Below are positions 1 through 9,140 of a stretch of DNA of 64,000 nucleotides, piece by piece (the first letter of the stretch is position 1; each line of letters begins with the position of its first letter). The notes under the pieces were generated by a model that searched no databases, was not told the DNA's origin, and saw only the letters and a program-made list of their open reading frames with translations. Origin of the DNA: JACKHO01 sp041398745 (GTDB taxonomy: Bacteria; Planctomycetota; Planctomycetia; Planctomycetales; Planctomycetaceae); NCBI GenBank assembly GCA_041398745.1, contig JAWKUB010000012.1, positions 62,001 to 126,000 of the forward strand, written 5' to 3'. The position numbers and the translations under genes were made by a program.

Positions 1-1218
1 CGTGAAGCGTGGTCGCACTTTCATGACCTTGTTGTCGTAGTAACGGACCGATTGACCGGTTCCCAGCAGCTTTGCCGAGGCCGCATGCCAGCTTGGGGTG
101 AAGTCGCAAATTGTTTCGTCTGTTCGCTCGTCGATTTTCCAGCGTTTGAATTCGTGCTGAGGCTGCAGTTCGGACCAAGTGGTGCCGATGTCGTCGCTGG
201 CAGCTGAGTGCAACTCGTGGAACACATCTGACCCCGTAATTTCCAGCCGCTGGGTCGTTAAGACCATGGTCGGATTGTCGCCCGCTTTGGAAGGAGGCAT
301 GACTCCCGCACGGGCGTGTACCCAGCACTGCTTTCCGTCATAGCCGCTGGTCATGACATGCCGCTCGATTTCAAACGGCGCCGCAGCCTGCGGTTCAATC
401 GCTTTCCGAATGAACGCCGGACGGTCGGTAGTAATGGAATCGACCCCCAGTTCGGCGAATCGTCGGGCATCCTCTGCTTCGTTCACGGTCCAGACGTGAA
501 ACTCAAAACCATCTTTGCGAACGGCCTCTACGAACGACTCGTCAATGACGCTCAAATTCCCCTGAGTGCCCAAGCCGGTCGCACCAGTGCTTTGCAAACT
601 CGTCAGTACACTCTCGCGTGAGGGGTTCCACGCCGTTTTCGTCGCATTCTGTTTGTAGCCGGTCAGCCAGTTGGCTTTGAGTTGTGGCAATTGTTTACGT
701 GCGGCTTTGATGACATCTTCGTTGAAACAAATGATGGTGACCTGCTCCGGTTTCAGTCCTGACTTTTTGATCTCGGGAGCCAGGAACGGCACAATTTCGG
801 GACCGCACTTCACTTCCAGGAACAACTTCTTCCCATCAGGGACTGTCTCCAAGACCTCCTGCAGAGTGGGAATGAACGTCCCCTTGTATTTCGCGTCCTT
901 CCAACTGCCCACGTCAACCTTGCGAAGTTCGGCCAGCGTGGATTCAGCCACAGTCAGTACGGGCTGATCCTTGCCCGTTCGCTTCGTATCCTTGTCGTGA
1001 ATGCAGACAATTTGCTGATCTTTCGTCAGGTAGAAGTCCCCTTCAATGGCATCGGCCCCCTTCTCCCACGCCAGCTTGAATGCCGGAAGCGTATTCTCCG
1101 GCGCGTCATACGAAGCGCCACGATGAGCCACAATGAACTGGCCGAAACAGGGAACTGCCATCAGCTGTAAGGCAATGGCGAGACAAAGTCTGATTGAAAA
1201 TCGCAAAGTGTGCTCCAC
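1..1218 (-). CDS. Secreted glycerophosphodiester phosphodiesterase fused to sialidase-like domain (partial)
   Basis: The reading frame is open from a GTG at 1218 to the left edge, so the 3' end lies outside the window (406 codons seen). Residues 1-27 form a signal peptide ending near CFGQ. A GDPD domain follows: the HRG motif at 32-34, ENTLPAF, the metal-binding E-G-D of IEGDFYLTKD, the second His in CIHDKD, and a C-terminal ITTDRPAFIRK. GDPD enzymes hydrolyse glycerophosphodiesters to glycerol-3-phosphate and an alcohol. From about residue 300 the sequence changes to a BNR/sialidase-like stretch (ELHSAASDDIGTTWSE). The start is 11 bases after the stop of the upstream gene, so the two are probably co-transcribed. 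The GTG has only a weak ribosome site; it was chosen because it gives a complete signal peptide. Confidence 0.82.
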   Translation of the reverse strand, partial: MEHTLRFSIRLCLAIALQLMAVPCFGQFIVAHRGASYDAPENTLPAFKLAWEKGADAIEGDFYLTKDQQIVCIHDKDTKRTGKDQPVLTVAESTLAELRKVDVGSWKDAKYKGTFIPTLQEVLETVPDGKKLFLEVKCGPEIVPFLAPEIKKSGLKPEQVTIICFNEDVIKAARKQLPQLKANWLTGYKQNATKTAWNPSRESVLTSLQSTGATGLGTQGNLSVIDESFVEAVRKDGFEFHVWTVNEAEDARRFAELGVDSITTDRPAFIRKAIEPQAAAPFEIERHVMTSGYDGKQCWVHARAGVMPPSKAGDNPTMVLTTQRLEITGSDVFHELHSAASDDIGTTWSELQPQHEFKRWKIDERTDETICDFTPSWHAASAKLLGTGQSVRYYDNKVMKVRPRFT

Positions 1219-1229
1219 AAGTTGCAGGT

Positions 1230-2240
1230 TTATTTTTCGGATATTGGCCCAATGTATTCGGTCGCAACGACCACGTCATCGAACCACACGCGGTTCGCGT
1301 GCCCGCGTGTGCCCTTGGTGATGTAGACGTACAGCCAGAGGAAGTTGGTCTTCAGTTCCGGCACGGTGCGAAAGCGGAATCCCTCGAAGGGATCACCACC
1401 CGGTGCCGTCGTGAAATACTCCCGGTCCCCTTTGGCATTGTTCCAGCGGACGCCGTCACCCGAATCGCCGGGCTTGAACTTATCGAACGTCCACTTGCCT
1501 TTTGGAAATCCCTCGCCAAGATGGCTCACGGGACGCCCATCAATCCACAACGCCAGTTCACCGTTCGTCTGGCCGACGTCGTTCATTTTGACCATGACTT
1601 CGACGCAGGTCCACTTGCCGCGCTGAATCTTCAGCGAATCATCATGGATGAATGAGTTTCCCCAGGTGTTCCCCTTGGGAGGGCTGCCACGCATGTCGCA
1701 CCAGTAGGTGTAGTAGTCCCAGGTCCACTTCTGACCGAACGGTTCAATCCCGACCCAGAATGACTTGTCGCCGCGCGTTGGTTGACCAGCACGGACACTC
1801 GGCCACGCCGTTGCGGGGTTGTTTCCCCCAACACAAGTGCCGAAGTGATGAATGGGTTCACAGTCCTCCGCAAACCGGACATACATCCGGGTGAACAGTT
1901 TGTCGTGGCCATCACCCAGCCGGCGGTACAGGTCTCCACCTGTCCCCTTCTCTGCCAATTGCGACATCAGCAGAGACTGCTTCCCCGCACTGTGCTCAGG
2001 CACGATGTCACTCAGTGACATTTCATTCTGGCCTCGGACCGTTTCCCAGCGGTCGGCAATCGTCGCAACGTCTTTCGACTCGAAGTTCTCGGCGAAAATG
2101 ACACGGCGATCGCGCTCAATCCCCGCATCTCCCGGATACTGGCTCGCAATCCCCTGCCCTTCGCCTCCCTTGCCTGGTTGTGCAAACAACACGGAGGGCA
2201 GAAGGAGAAACAGCGCAGCAATTCGAAGGGAAGTATTCAC
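1230..2240 (-). CDS. Secreted lectin/polysaccharide-lyase-fold protein
   Basis: 336 residues from a GTG at 2240 preceded by GGAG at a good distance; a longer frame to 2363 would place non-signal sequence before the signal peptide. Residues 1-20 (NTSLRIAALFLLLPSVLFAQ) are a signal peptide. The mature protein begins its fold with IFAENFES and ends with VWFDDVVVATEYIG, which are typical opening and closing strands of concanavalin A-like sandwiches in planctomycete secreted proteins. A tryptophan-rich centre (WVGIEPFGQKWTWDYYTYW) could contact carbohydrate. No catalytic residue can be assigned with confidence; alginate-lyase-like folds are one possibility. It is followed after 11 bases by the GDPD gene. 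Confidence 0.7.
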   Translation of the reverse strand: MNTSLRIAALFLLLPSVLFAQPGKGGEGQGIASQYPGDAGIERDRRVIFAENFESKDVATIADRWETVRGQNEMSLSDIVPEHSAGKQSLLMSQLAEKGTGGDLYRRLGDGHDKLFTRMYVRFAEDCEPIHHFGTCVGGNNPATAWPSVRAGQPTRGDKSFWVGIEPFGQKWTWDYYTYWCDMRGSPPKGNTWGNSFIHDDSLKIQRGKWTCVEVMVKMNDVGQTNGELALWIDGRPVSHLGEGFPKGKWTFDKFKPGDSGDGVRWNNAKGDREYFTTAPGGDPFEGFRFRTVPELKTNFLWLYVYITKGTRGHANRVWFDDVVVATEYIGPISEK

Positions 2241-2387
2241 GACATCTCCACATGGAAAGGCCATCGCATTCGACGGCACCCACACACTCTCCCTATGATG
2301 GCGAAGCATTTCAAGCATGGCCCTCTGGATCATGACAGAAATTGATGCAACGTTAACCCGCACCCCAGGCGCGAAAGTGAATTCACC

Positions 2388-3701
2388 ATGATCAACAACT
2401 GGATTGCTTCAACATTTCTGGCGTTTGCTGTCTCCGTCGGCTTCGTGTCGGACTGCTTCGCAGATGATGTAGCCGCGACTGATCATGTAAAACTCGCACG
2501 CCTGCTGGAGGAGGGGAACGGCAGCCTCGTCATTCCGGCGGGAACGTACGAGTTCGGCGGCACGCTGGAGATTGACCTCACGTCACGCCGGGCGACGTCT
2601 GTTCGGGCAGATGGTCCCGTGACCATTCTGATGAAAGCCCCTGGCCCGGCAATTCGAGTAACCGGCACCCTCAACAGCTCGGCCGACCCTCAAGGAATTT
2701 CCGATGACACCTGGCTCGAAAGGATGCCACTCCTCGATGGCATTGGAATTCTCGGTGCTCATGAAGAAGCCGACGGCATTGAACTCGTGCAAACCATGCA
2801 GGCCGTTGTCAGTCGAGTCCACATCCGTAAGGTGCGAAACGCAATTACGCTGAGCCAACGGAACCGCAACGTCATTATTTCGAACGTGCATGTGTACCAC
2901 AATTCCGGCATTGGCCTGTTCCTCAACGAGGTGAATCTGCACCAAATTAACGTGGCCAATTCCCACATCAGCTACAACCGCGAAGGAGGCATTGTGGTCC
3001 GTGGCGGGAACGTGCGAAACCTGCACGTCACGGGCTGCGACATCGAAGCGAACATGCCCAACGACACCACGCCGACTGAGTCCGGGAATGTGTTCATCGA
3101 CTGCCGCGAGTCAGGATCGGTTGCTGAAGTGGCGATTACCGGAAACACCATTCAGCACTCCGCTCATTACGCTCCCGAGAAACAGGCGCCGGGCGGGGCG
3201 AACATTCGAATTGTGGGACGTGAAGATTTTCAACCGAACATGATTACCATCACCGGTAACGTCATGAGTGACACCCACACGCATTTGCACTTGAAGAAGG
3301 TCGTCGATACCACGGTCGTGGGAAACACATTTTTCACGACGGAACCGACCGACATTCTCGTGGAAGAATGCGAACGCATTGCACTGGCGAACAACGTGCT
3401 GAATCCCCGCGAGTCGAGCGGCACGGGTCAGGTTGTCATTCGTAATTCATCGAACTGCACGTTGCTCGGCCTCATTTGTCACAATCTGCAGGCCAGCGCC
3501 GCCGCCATTACTCTTCATAACTGCCAGGCCACCCGCGTCAGCCAATGCATTATTTCAGGATCACCCAATGGAGTGAAACTCGATACCTGCACCAACTGCA
3601 GCGTGACGGGTTGTACCGTCACTGGATTACCAGCAGGTGGCAAGGCTGTCATTGGTGATGTGGAGGGAAATGATGTGGATGATGTGACTGCCACTCCTTG
3701 A
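2388..3701 (+). CDS. Secreted right-handed parallel beta-helix protein
   Basis: 437 residues beginning with a signal peptide (cleavage near CFADD, about residue 25). After a pectate-lyase-like entry segment (LVIPAGTYEFGGTLEI), residues about 150-430 consist of repeated short coils of the kind VTGCDIEANM, ITGNTIQHS and VVGNTFFTT, each with Asn/Val ladders, which is the signature of right-handed beta-helices in polysaccharide lyases and hydrolases. No catalytic motif is identifiable, so substrate and chemistry are unknown. It is divergent from the lectin-fold gene across a 147-base gap that must hold both promoters. A strong hairpin repeat starts 34 bases after its stop. Confidence 0.75.
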   Translation: MINNWIASTFLAFAVSVGFVSDCFADDVAATDHVKLARLLEEGNGSLVIPAGTYEFGGTLEIDLTSRRATSVRADGPVTILMKAPGPAIRVTGTLNSSADPQGISDDTWLERMPLLDGIGILGAHEEADGIELVQTMQAVVSRVHIRKVRNAITLSQRNRNVIISNVHVYHNSGIGLFLNEVNLHQINVANSHISYNREGGIVVRGGNVRNLHVTGCDIEANMPNDTTPTESGNVFIDCRESGSVAEVAITGNTIQHSAHYAPEKQAPGGANIRIVGREDFQPNMITITGNVMSDTHTHLHLKKVVDTTVVGNTFFTTEPTDILVEECERIALANNVLNPRESSGTGQVVIRNSSNCTLLGLICHNLQASAAAITLHNCQATRVSQCIISGSPNGVKLDTCTNCSVTGCTVTGLPAGGKAVIGDVEGNDVDDVTATP

Positions 3702-3734
3702 TCTCGAATTCCAAGGGCAGCTGTCATTTGCATG

Positions 3735-3760
3735 TCTTCTCCCCCTCCAGGGGGAGAAGA
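3735..3760. repeat. Palindromic intergenic repeat, 11-bp stem
   Basis: TCTTCTCCCCC and GGGGGAGAAGA form a perfect 11-bp stem around the loop TCCA, followed by TGGCCGACAGGC. The same stem and the same 12-base tail recur at 48034-48075, next to the second copy of the IS element. It could act as a transcription terminator for the beta-helix gene, but it has no T-run. Confidence 0.75.
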
Positions 3761-3833
3761 TGGCCGACAGGCCAGATGAGGGGGCATGCATTGCCAACGC
3801 CTCACATCCAAGTCATTCGACCCCCCTCACCCC

Positions 3834-3845
3834 GGCCCTCTCCCC
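3834..3845. repeat. Left target-site duplication of IS4-type element
   Basis: GGCCCTCTCCCC directly precedes the left end of the element and is repeated exactly at 5123-5134 after the right end, giving a 12-bp target duplication. Confidence 0.85.
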
Positions 3846-5122
3846 AATACTGTTCGGCTCAGGATTTGCGGGGTGGGTCGCGGGGTGAGGGGAGATTGAG
3901 GTGTTGGTGGAGTTCTTCCAGGGTGGCCCAGCCACTGAAGTAGTGGCAGAGCATTTCCCAGGTCCGTTTGGTCGGCTTGCTGCCGGTCCACAGGCTAATC
4001 AGCAGAGACGCGATGACGGCGGCATACACCTGCAGCGTCACGCCCGATTCGCAGTGACTCAGCAGGTGTCGGCAGCCCAGTACGCATTTCAGCCAGCGGA
4101 AAAACAGTTCGATTTGCCAGCGATAACGGTACGCAACCGCAATGAGTTCCGCGGGCAAATCGCGGGCGTTGGTCGCCAGAATCCAAACCTGATCGGGTTC
4201 GGTGCCGCGGATTTCGACAATCCGCAACGGTTCTTCCAAGAGCCGGTTGTGCTTTTCGGTGCCCAGTCGCCGCACCAGCACATCGCGAACGACACCAGCC
4301 TGAGAATCTGCGTCTGAGAGCGGCTGTTCTGCCTGGACTTCGAAGGTGGTGTTCTCCTGCACCCGGATGAGAAACCGCACGTTCTGTGCATCAAACTCGC
4401 GAAACATGGCGTTGTTTGCATAGCCCCGATCGGCCACATAGAACCCACCCGGCTGGACCATGTTCCGCAATTGTTCGCGTTCTGCACCGTTGCCATGCGT
4501 CACCGCCACTTCGAGCGGTGCCTGCTCGAACACGCCAAACGCCACATGCATTTTGACAGCTCGGTGCTCGGCATCCTGCCAGAGCGCCCAGGCCATGCGG
4601 GGCAACGCCTTGAGCAGGCTGCCATCGACTGCCGTCAGTCCCGCCAGTGCGGCCTGTTGGGCGGGAGGCATGGCTGAGGGTGATGTCCGGGCCTGAGCTG
4701 CCAGTTGTGCAATAATTGGTTCAAGCACGGCCGGATCAAACACGCGTGCCGCCTCACTGAGCGATCCCAGCGACGTCGGTTTGACGCCACACAGCTTCTG
4801 GACTTTTTCGAGCGTGGTGAACTTCTGCAGCCCACGCAAACTGGTGACCGTCGGATTAAAGAAATATAGCAGCAATAGTGCGATATACTGATCGCAGAAC
4901 AACTGTCGGTTGCCCGCCTTGTCACGCTCCGTTCCCTGTCCACGCAGCCCTGCCAACAGGTCGTCAATCAGTCGGAAATACTTCAGCCCCTGCAATTTCG
5001 TGGTATTCTCGGCCCCCTTCCGACTCTTCCGTCCCATCGCCTGCCTCCATGAGTTTGAAACCTCAGAAGCAGAAGGTATATCCCATCAACAACCTGGCGC
5101 AAAAAACGTGCCGAACAGTATT
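3846..5122 (-). mobile_element. IS4-family-like insertion sequence, copy A (intact)
   Basis: A 1277-bp element with perfect 13-bp terminal inverted repeats, AATACTGTTCGGC at 3846-3858 and its complement at 5110-5122. It is flanked by 12-bp direct repeats GGCCCTCTCCCC and carries one full transposase gene on the minus strand. It lies in the left arm of a palindromic intergenic repeat and disrupts no gene. The intact frame, perfect ends and perfect target duplication suggest a recent insertion. A decayed copy lies at 48076-49350. Confidence 0.93.
3859..5037 (-). CDS. IS4-family-like DDE transposase
   Basis: 392 residues, full length. The DDE triad can be read: first Asp in LTAVDGSLLKAL, second in the VADRGYANNAMF block, and Glu in the carboxy-terminal YRYRWQIELFFRWLK block, which matches the Y-R-E-K signature of the IS4 group. 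The N-terminus (GRKSRKGAENTTKLQ) is basic. The stop codon lies immediately inside the left inverted repeat and the start lies 85 bases from the right end. This copy has no frameshift, unlike the one at 48089-49265, so it is the only candidate source of active transposase in the window. Confidence 0.93.
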   Translation of the reverse strand: MGRKSRKGAENTTKLQGLKYFRLIDDLLAGLRGQGTERDKAGNRQLFCDQYIALLLLYFFNPTVTSLRGLQKFTTLEKVQKLCGVKPTSLGSLSEAARVFDPAVLEPIIAQLAAQARTSPSAMPPAQQAALAGLTAVDGSLLKALPRMAWALWQDAEHRAVKMHVAFGVFEQAPLEVAVTHGNGAEREQLRNMVQPGGFYVADRGYANNAMFREFDAQNVRFLIRVQENTTFEVQAEQPLSDADSQAGVVRDVLVRRLGTEKHNRLLEEPLRIVEIRGTEPDQVWILATNARDLPAELIAVAYRYRWQIELFFRWLKCVLGCRHLLSHCESGVTLQVYAAVIASLLISLWTGSKPTKRTWEMLCHYFSGWATLEELHQHLNLPSPRDPPRKS

Positions 5123-5182
5123 GGCCCTCTCCCCCACGTTGAAAGCAACTTTAGAATTCCTCGTCCACTGTGGGGGAGAGGG
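5123..5182. repeat. Right target duplication and remainder of palindromic repeat
   Basis: 5123-5134 is the right copy of the 12-bp target duplication. CCCTCTCCCCCAC at 5125-5137 pairs perfectly with GTGGGGGAGAGGG at 5170-5182, so the element is inserted at the edge of a 13-bp-stem palindrome. The copy B site has the same architecture at 49357-49406. Confidence 0.75.
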
Positions 5183-5325
5183 GGAATTGTGAAGTCGTCG
5201 ACATTCAGCCGATGCACTCGGAAACTCGGTCTGGCCAGTTTTCGACTGACACACGGCGCGGCGGTTGGTAATCTGGAGCCGCACCGGCGACGCGGTTTTT
5301 GAACTCCAAACAAACAGGCGGGCTC

Positions 5326-7956
5326 ATGGCGGAACAAGAGGAACTAAAACTTCCTACTCAGGCAGAACTCTCTAGCCTATCTACTTACGCACTGGCGGCC
5401 TATGCTGGCCGATGTGCCTGGCGGGCGTTTCCGCTACTGGCAGCGGCCGGCGACTTCTTGTATTGGACGGAGGAGAGTCGAGAACGCCATCTTCGTTCCA
5501 TTGACGCGGCACTAACAACTTCTATTCGACACGCGTTGGTGCAATATGTCGGTGAGGATGCGGAAGTATCCGAAGCTGCATTTGCCGCTGCTGACGCCGC
5601 TGCCGCTGCGCATTCCAACCCTGTAGTTTACCAAGCTGCATTCGCAGCTGCTTACGCATCCATCAGCGCCTTCGCGACTGCCAACTCAAGTAAGTCAGCC
5701 GCAGAAGCCGCTTTAAGAGCCGTGAGGGCCTCGGTCCACGCCAACACTAGTGTTGCCTTCATTACCGCAACATGGAGAGACCTCAATCTCCTCAAGGATG
5801 CGGGCGATAGTCTCAGAGCAATCAACAAGTTACTTGGGACACCGCTTTTTGTGAATCCACCAAACCAATGGGGAGAACTGCGGACAAATCTTCAAGGAGC
5901 GCTGTCTGATCTAAAACTGGACTCAATTTGGCACCGCTTCGAGGCATTAGAACGCGGAAAACTGCTTGAGGCGATGGACTGGGATGAGGATCTGGCCCGT
6001 TGGCGGCAGTTGATCGCGGAACACGAGCGGAACGAGAAGGCTGAGACGTCGCTCGAATCAATACCCCAAGTGCAGAGCCCGTTGGAAGCAGTGGACGATT
6101 CGCCGCCGAATAAAGTTGATGTGCCACCTCCACGAGATTTCTCGCACCTGCATGGCACACCCGTTTCACTTTCCGATGAATTGGCCTCACAAGACCTGCT
6201 GGGACGCACGCCGCTGGTTAACGCTCTGACGCGAATGTTCATGGCCCCGCAGCAGGGGACGCCGTTCACCATTGCCCTGCTCGCCAACTGGGGGGCGGGG
6301 AAGTCGAGTGTGCTGAATCTGGTCAAGAAGAAAATTCAGGAGCGGGCGCGCCAACACGCCCCTGATTCTCCCGGCTATCGCGAATTTGATTTTGCCGAAT
6401 TCAATGCATGGGAGTACGAACATACCGACTGCATTGCTGCGGGCCTGGCAAAGGAAGTGGTCCGGGGTATTATTCAAGGAGCCGGATCCAAGTGGGAACG
6501 GACGAAGCTCATTCTCTGGTTTTGTCTGCGTGAGTATCAGGCGAAGCTGGTGGCGTGGCTCATGGGAATCAACGTGTTCCTGATACTCCTGTTCACAACA
6601 ATCGCTTCGCCGAGTTTTCGCGAGGTCTTGTTCTCGCTGTTCAGTCCCAAGGAGGCGGGTGGACTTTCCGCCGTTGCCGTGTGGGGGCTGCTGCTCGCCG
6701 CGTTGTATCAGGGGTGCAGACAGCTTGTGTTGTGGTGGGACGACGCAGTTGTCCAGCAAGTGGACACGTACCTGAAGCTACCGAACTATGACGAACAACT
6801 TGGACGCATCCCGCTGCTGCGACGCCAGCTGGATTCCCTGTGTTCCATTCGACTTGGATTTCCACGTCGGAGCTTTTACCGGGAATCCATGCGCGACGCC
6901 CGATGGTTTGTTGGGCTGCGTCGTTGTCTGAGAAAGTGGTACGCAAGCTATATCTCGCGCGGACCTCGACGACTCATTGTCTTCGTCGATGACCTCGACC
7001 GCTGCGAGCCGGAATGTATTGTCAGCACGTTCGACGCCGTCCGCCTGGTCATGGATCGGAAAGATGTCATTGTGGTTATTGCCATCGATCCCCGTATTGC
7101 CGTGAAGGCCATTGCCGAGCACTACGAAAAACTGGCCGATGAACCTGGAACTGGCAAAGGCCGGACGAAAGAGGAAATTGCCCGGGACTACCTGGGGAAA
7201 ATCATTCAGCTCCCCGTCCAACTCAGCCCGCCGCATCCAGAGAACCTGTCGGAGTTCATCCAGCAACGGCTGTTTCCTGATGTGGACATGACGGACGTTC
7301 CGAACACATCTCGCGATTTGGAGACGGTAACCGAAACACCGTCCTCTGGTTCCACTAAACCTGACTCGTCCACTGCGCAGTTATCGGGCGAGATGAGTGA
7401 GCGGTCAACTGACGCAGAGCAGCGGGATGAACTGGGATTAGAACTGACCGAACGTGATAGGACGGCGGCCATTGAACCCGCAGAGCGCATCACCACCGCC
7501 GAGGAAGATGCACATATTCTGCAGGAAACTCCCGACGAAGTCCGCGTGTTCACAAAGCTGGCCAGCGGCCTCGATATCCACAATCCCCGCCGCTTGACGC
7601 GGCTGCGGAATTCGTATCGACTGCTGAAATTCATTGTGGCGGAGAAACCGAGTCTGTACGACGGCACACCCGTGCAAGACGGCGACGAGATGGCCCGCTG
7701 CACCTTCCTGCTGAATGCCCTGTTCTTAAACGAATATCTTTGCCAGTGTCATCGTGACATCCGAAGTGGATGGGAAGATTTTCTCTCCGAGTTTGCAGCC
7801 AACAGTCCCGGAATCATCCGAATAGTTTGGTCGGAACAAGAGGTCCACGACTTGAGGGTGTCAATTTCGTCAAGTCTTGTTCAGCAAATTAGATCCCTCG
7901 TGTTGCCGCATGACATTGCAGGGCATAATGGCTACGCCGATGGAGAAGCGGAGTGA
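5326..7956 (+). CDS. KAP-family P-loop NTPase with Ala-rich N-terminal domain
   Basis: 876 residues from the ATG at 5326 (AGGCGGG upstream; an earlier start at 5299 is possible). Residues 1-250 are helical and alanine-rich (AAFAAADAAAAAH). The KAP domain follows: Walker A in LLANWGAGKSS near residue 325, two membrane segments (about 405-430 and 448-470) inserted between the Walker motifs, and Walker B in RLIVFVDDLDRCEPE near residue 550. The stretch at roughly 650-740 is acidic and of low complexity. KAP NTPases are membrane-attached ATPases; plasmid F PifA, which excludes phage T7, is a member. A defence role is therefore possible but not shown. It stands alone, with an IS upstream and a convergent gene downstream. 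Confidence 0.85.
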   Translation: MAEQEELKLPTQAELSSLSTYALAAYAGRCAWRAFPLLAAAGDFLYWTEESRERHLRSIDAALTTSIRHALVQYVGEDAEVSEAAFAAADAAAAAHSNPVVYQAAFAAAYASISAFATANSSKSAAEAALRAVRASVHANTSVAFITATWRDLNLLKDAGDSLRAINKLLGTPLFVNPPNQWGELRTNLQGALSDLKLDSIWHRFEALERGKLLEAMDWDEDLARWRQLIAEHERNEKAETSLESIPQVQSPLEAVDDSPPNKVDVPPPRDFSHLHGTPVSLSDELASQDLLGRTPLVNALTRMFMAPQQGTPFTIALLANWGAGKSSVLNLVKKKIQERARQHAPDSPGYREFDFAEFNAWEYEHTDCIAAGLAKEVVRGIIQGAGSKWERTKLILWFCLREYQAKLVAWLMGINVFLILLFTTIASPSFREVLFSLFSPKEAGGLSAVAVWGLLLAALYQGCRQLVLWWDDAVVQQVDTYLKLPNYDEQLGRIPLLRRQLDSLCSIRLGFPRRSFYRESMRDARWFVGLRRCLRKWYASYISRGPRRLIVFVDDLDRCEPECIVSTFDAVRLVMDRKDVIVVIAIDPRIAVKAIAEHYEKLADEPGTGKGRTKEEIARDYLGKIIQLPVQLSPPHPENLSEFIQQRLFPDVDMTDVPNTSRDLETVTETPSSGSTKPDSSTAQLSGEMSERSTDAEQRDELGLELTERDRTAAIEPAERITTAEEDAHILQETPDEVRVFTKLASGLDIHNPRRLTRLRNSYRLLKFIVAEKPSLYDGTPVQDGDEMARCTFLLNALFLNEYLCQCHRDIRSGWEDFLSEFAANSPGIIRIVWSEQEVHDLRVSISSSLVQQIRSLVLPHDIAGHNGYADGEAE

Positions 7957-7985
7957 TTCGGTCTGGCTTAGCGCGTAGGCTGGCC

Positions 7986-9140
7986 TCACTTCCCAAACTC
8001 CTGAATCGCGGCCTGGCGGAAGGCGTCTTGGCTTTTGCCGCCTTCGCCGGGGAAGCCGGCGTGTTGGACGAGCCAGATGAAAATGAGGCCCTGGTCTTTG
8101 TCGAAATAGGAATTGGTGGAGTACGCACCGCCGTGGCCGAAGCGGTTGCCGCCAGTGGAAAAGCCGAATCCGTACTCCGTCTGGACGCCGTCGGGAGTTT
8201 GCTTGCTGGTCAGTGTGGCGACTGAATTGGCCGAGACGTAACGATGTCCGTCGAGTTCACCGCCGTTGGCGAGCATTTGGTAGAAGCGAACCATGTCTGA
8301 GGCAGTCGAGAAGAGGCCGCCTGCCGGCATGGGGTAGCGGTCCTCCCGCTTCGACAACGGATACTGCACCTGCGAAATGGTTGTCGCTTCGAGTCCCTTG
8401 CCACCCTGCCCTGGCTTGTAAGAGGTTGCCACGCGGGCCGCCTGTTCTTCGCTGGGCCAGAACGTGGTGTCGTGCATGTGCAGTGGCTTGAACAGTCGCT
8501 CATCAAGGAATGACTCGAACGACTGTCCGGTGACGACTTCAATAATGCGGGCCGCGGTATTAATGCCGGCGTTGCTGTACTGGTATTTTGAGTCGGGCTC
8601 GAAATCGAGGGGCGTCATGGCATAGCTGCGAACCCGATCGGCGAGGGGCAGTCGGTCGAGCGTGGGGACTTCAATCGCAGAGCGAAAAGGGAGCCCGCTG
8701 GTGTGCGAAAGTATGTTCTTGACCGTAATGGGATGCACCGGCTTCTTGAGTAGCACATGGTTTTCATCCTTCTCGACAACCACCATCTGCCCGGCGAATT
8801 CGGGCAGGTACTTTTCGACCGGGTCGTTAACGTTCACCTTCCCTTCGTCGACAAGCATCATGAGGGCCGTCGCCGTAATGGGCTTGGACTGTGAGGCAAT
8901 CCAGAACATGGAATTGGTCTGCATGGCCGCATTCTCTTCCCGGTTCGCAAATCCCACTGCGGAAAGGTTCAGCACCTTATCCGGAGTCGCGACCAGCATG
9001 ACGGCCCCGGCCAGTTCCTCGCGCTCAACATACGGCTGCACTGCGGCGGCAATCGCGGGCGCGGCAGGTTGATCGGCGAATGTGACGGCGGGAACAGCAC
9101 TGCCAACAAGCAACACTGCGAGAAGAAGTCGTGTGATCAT
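7986..9140 (-). CDS. Secreted serine hydrolase, beta-lactamase class C/EstB family
   Basis: 384 residues from the ATG at 9140, the start that gives a proper signal peptide (MITRLLLAVLL...FADQ); an upstream frame to 9275 lacks one. The S-x-x-K nucleophile motif is S83-Q-S-K86, the Y-x-N motif is Y188-S-N190, and the third motif is HGG in FGHGGAYSTN. The family includes penicillin-binding-protein-like esterases, D-aminopeptidases and class C beta-lactamases; HGG instead of KTG points to esterase or peptidase rather than a true beta-lactamase. It converges with the KAP NTPase gene (29-base gap). Confidence 0.87.
   Translation of the reverse strand: MITRLLLAVLLVGSAVPAVTFADQPAAPAIAAAVQPYVEREELAGAVMLVATPDKVLNLSAVGFANREENAAMQTNSMFWIASQSKPITATALMMLVDEGKVNVNDPVEKYLPEFAGQMVVVEKDENHVLLKKPVHPITVKNILSHTSGLPFRSAIEVPTLDRLPLADRVRSYAMTPLDFEPDSKYQYSNAGINTAARIIEVVTGQSFESFLDERLFKPLHMHDTTFWPSEEQAARVATSYKPGQGGKGLEATTISQVQYPLSKREDRYPMPAGGLFSTASDMVRFYQMLANGGELDGHRYVSANSVATLTSKQTPDGVQTEYGFGFSTGGNRFGHGGAYSTNSYFDKDQGLIFIWLVQHAGFPGEGGKSQDAFRQAAIQEFGK

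Noticed and set aside
7986..9140. Beta-lactamase resistance gene
   Set aside because: The third motif is HGG rather than KTG, and the family is dominated by esterases and peptidases; resistance cannot be inferred.
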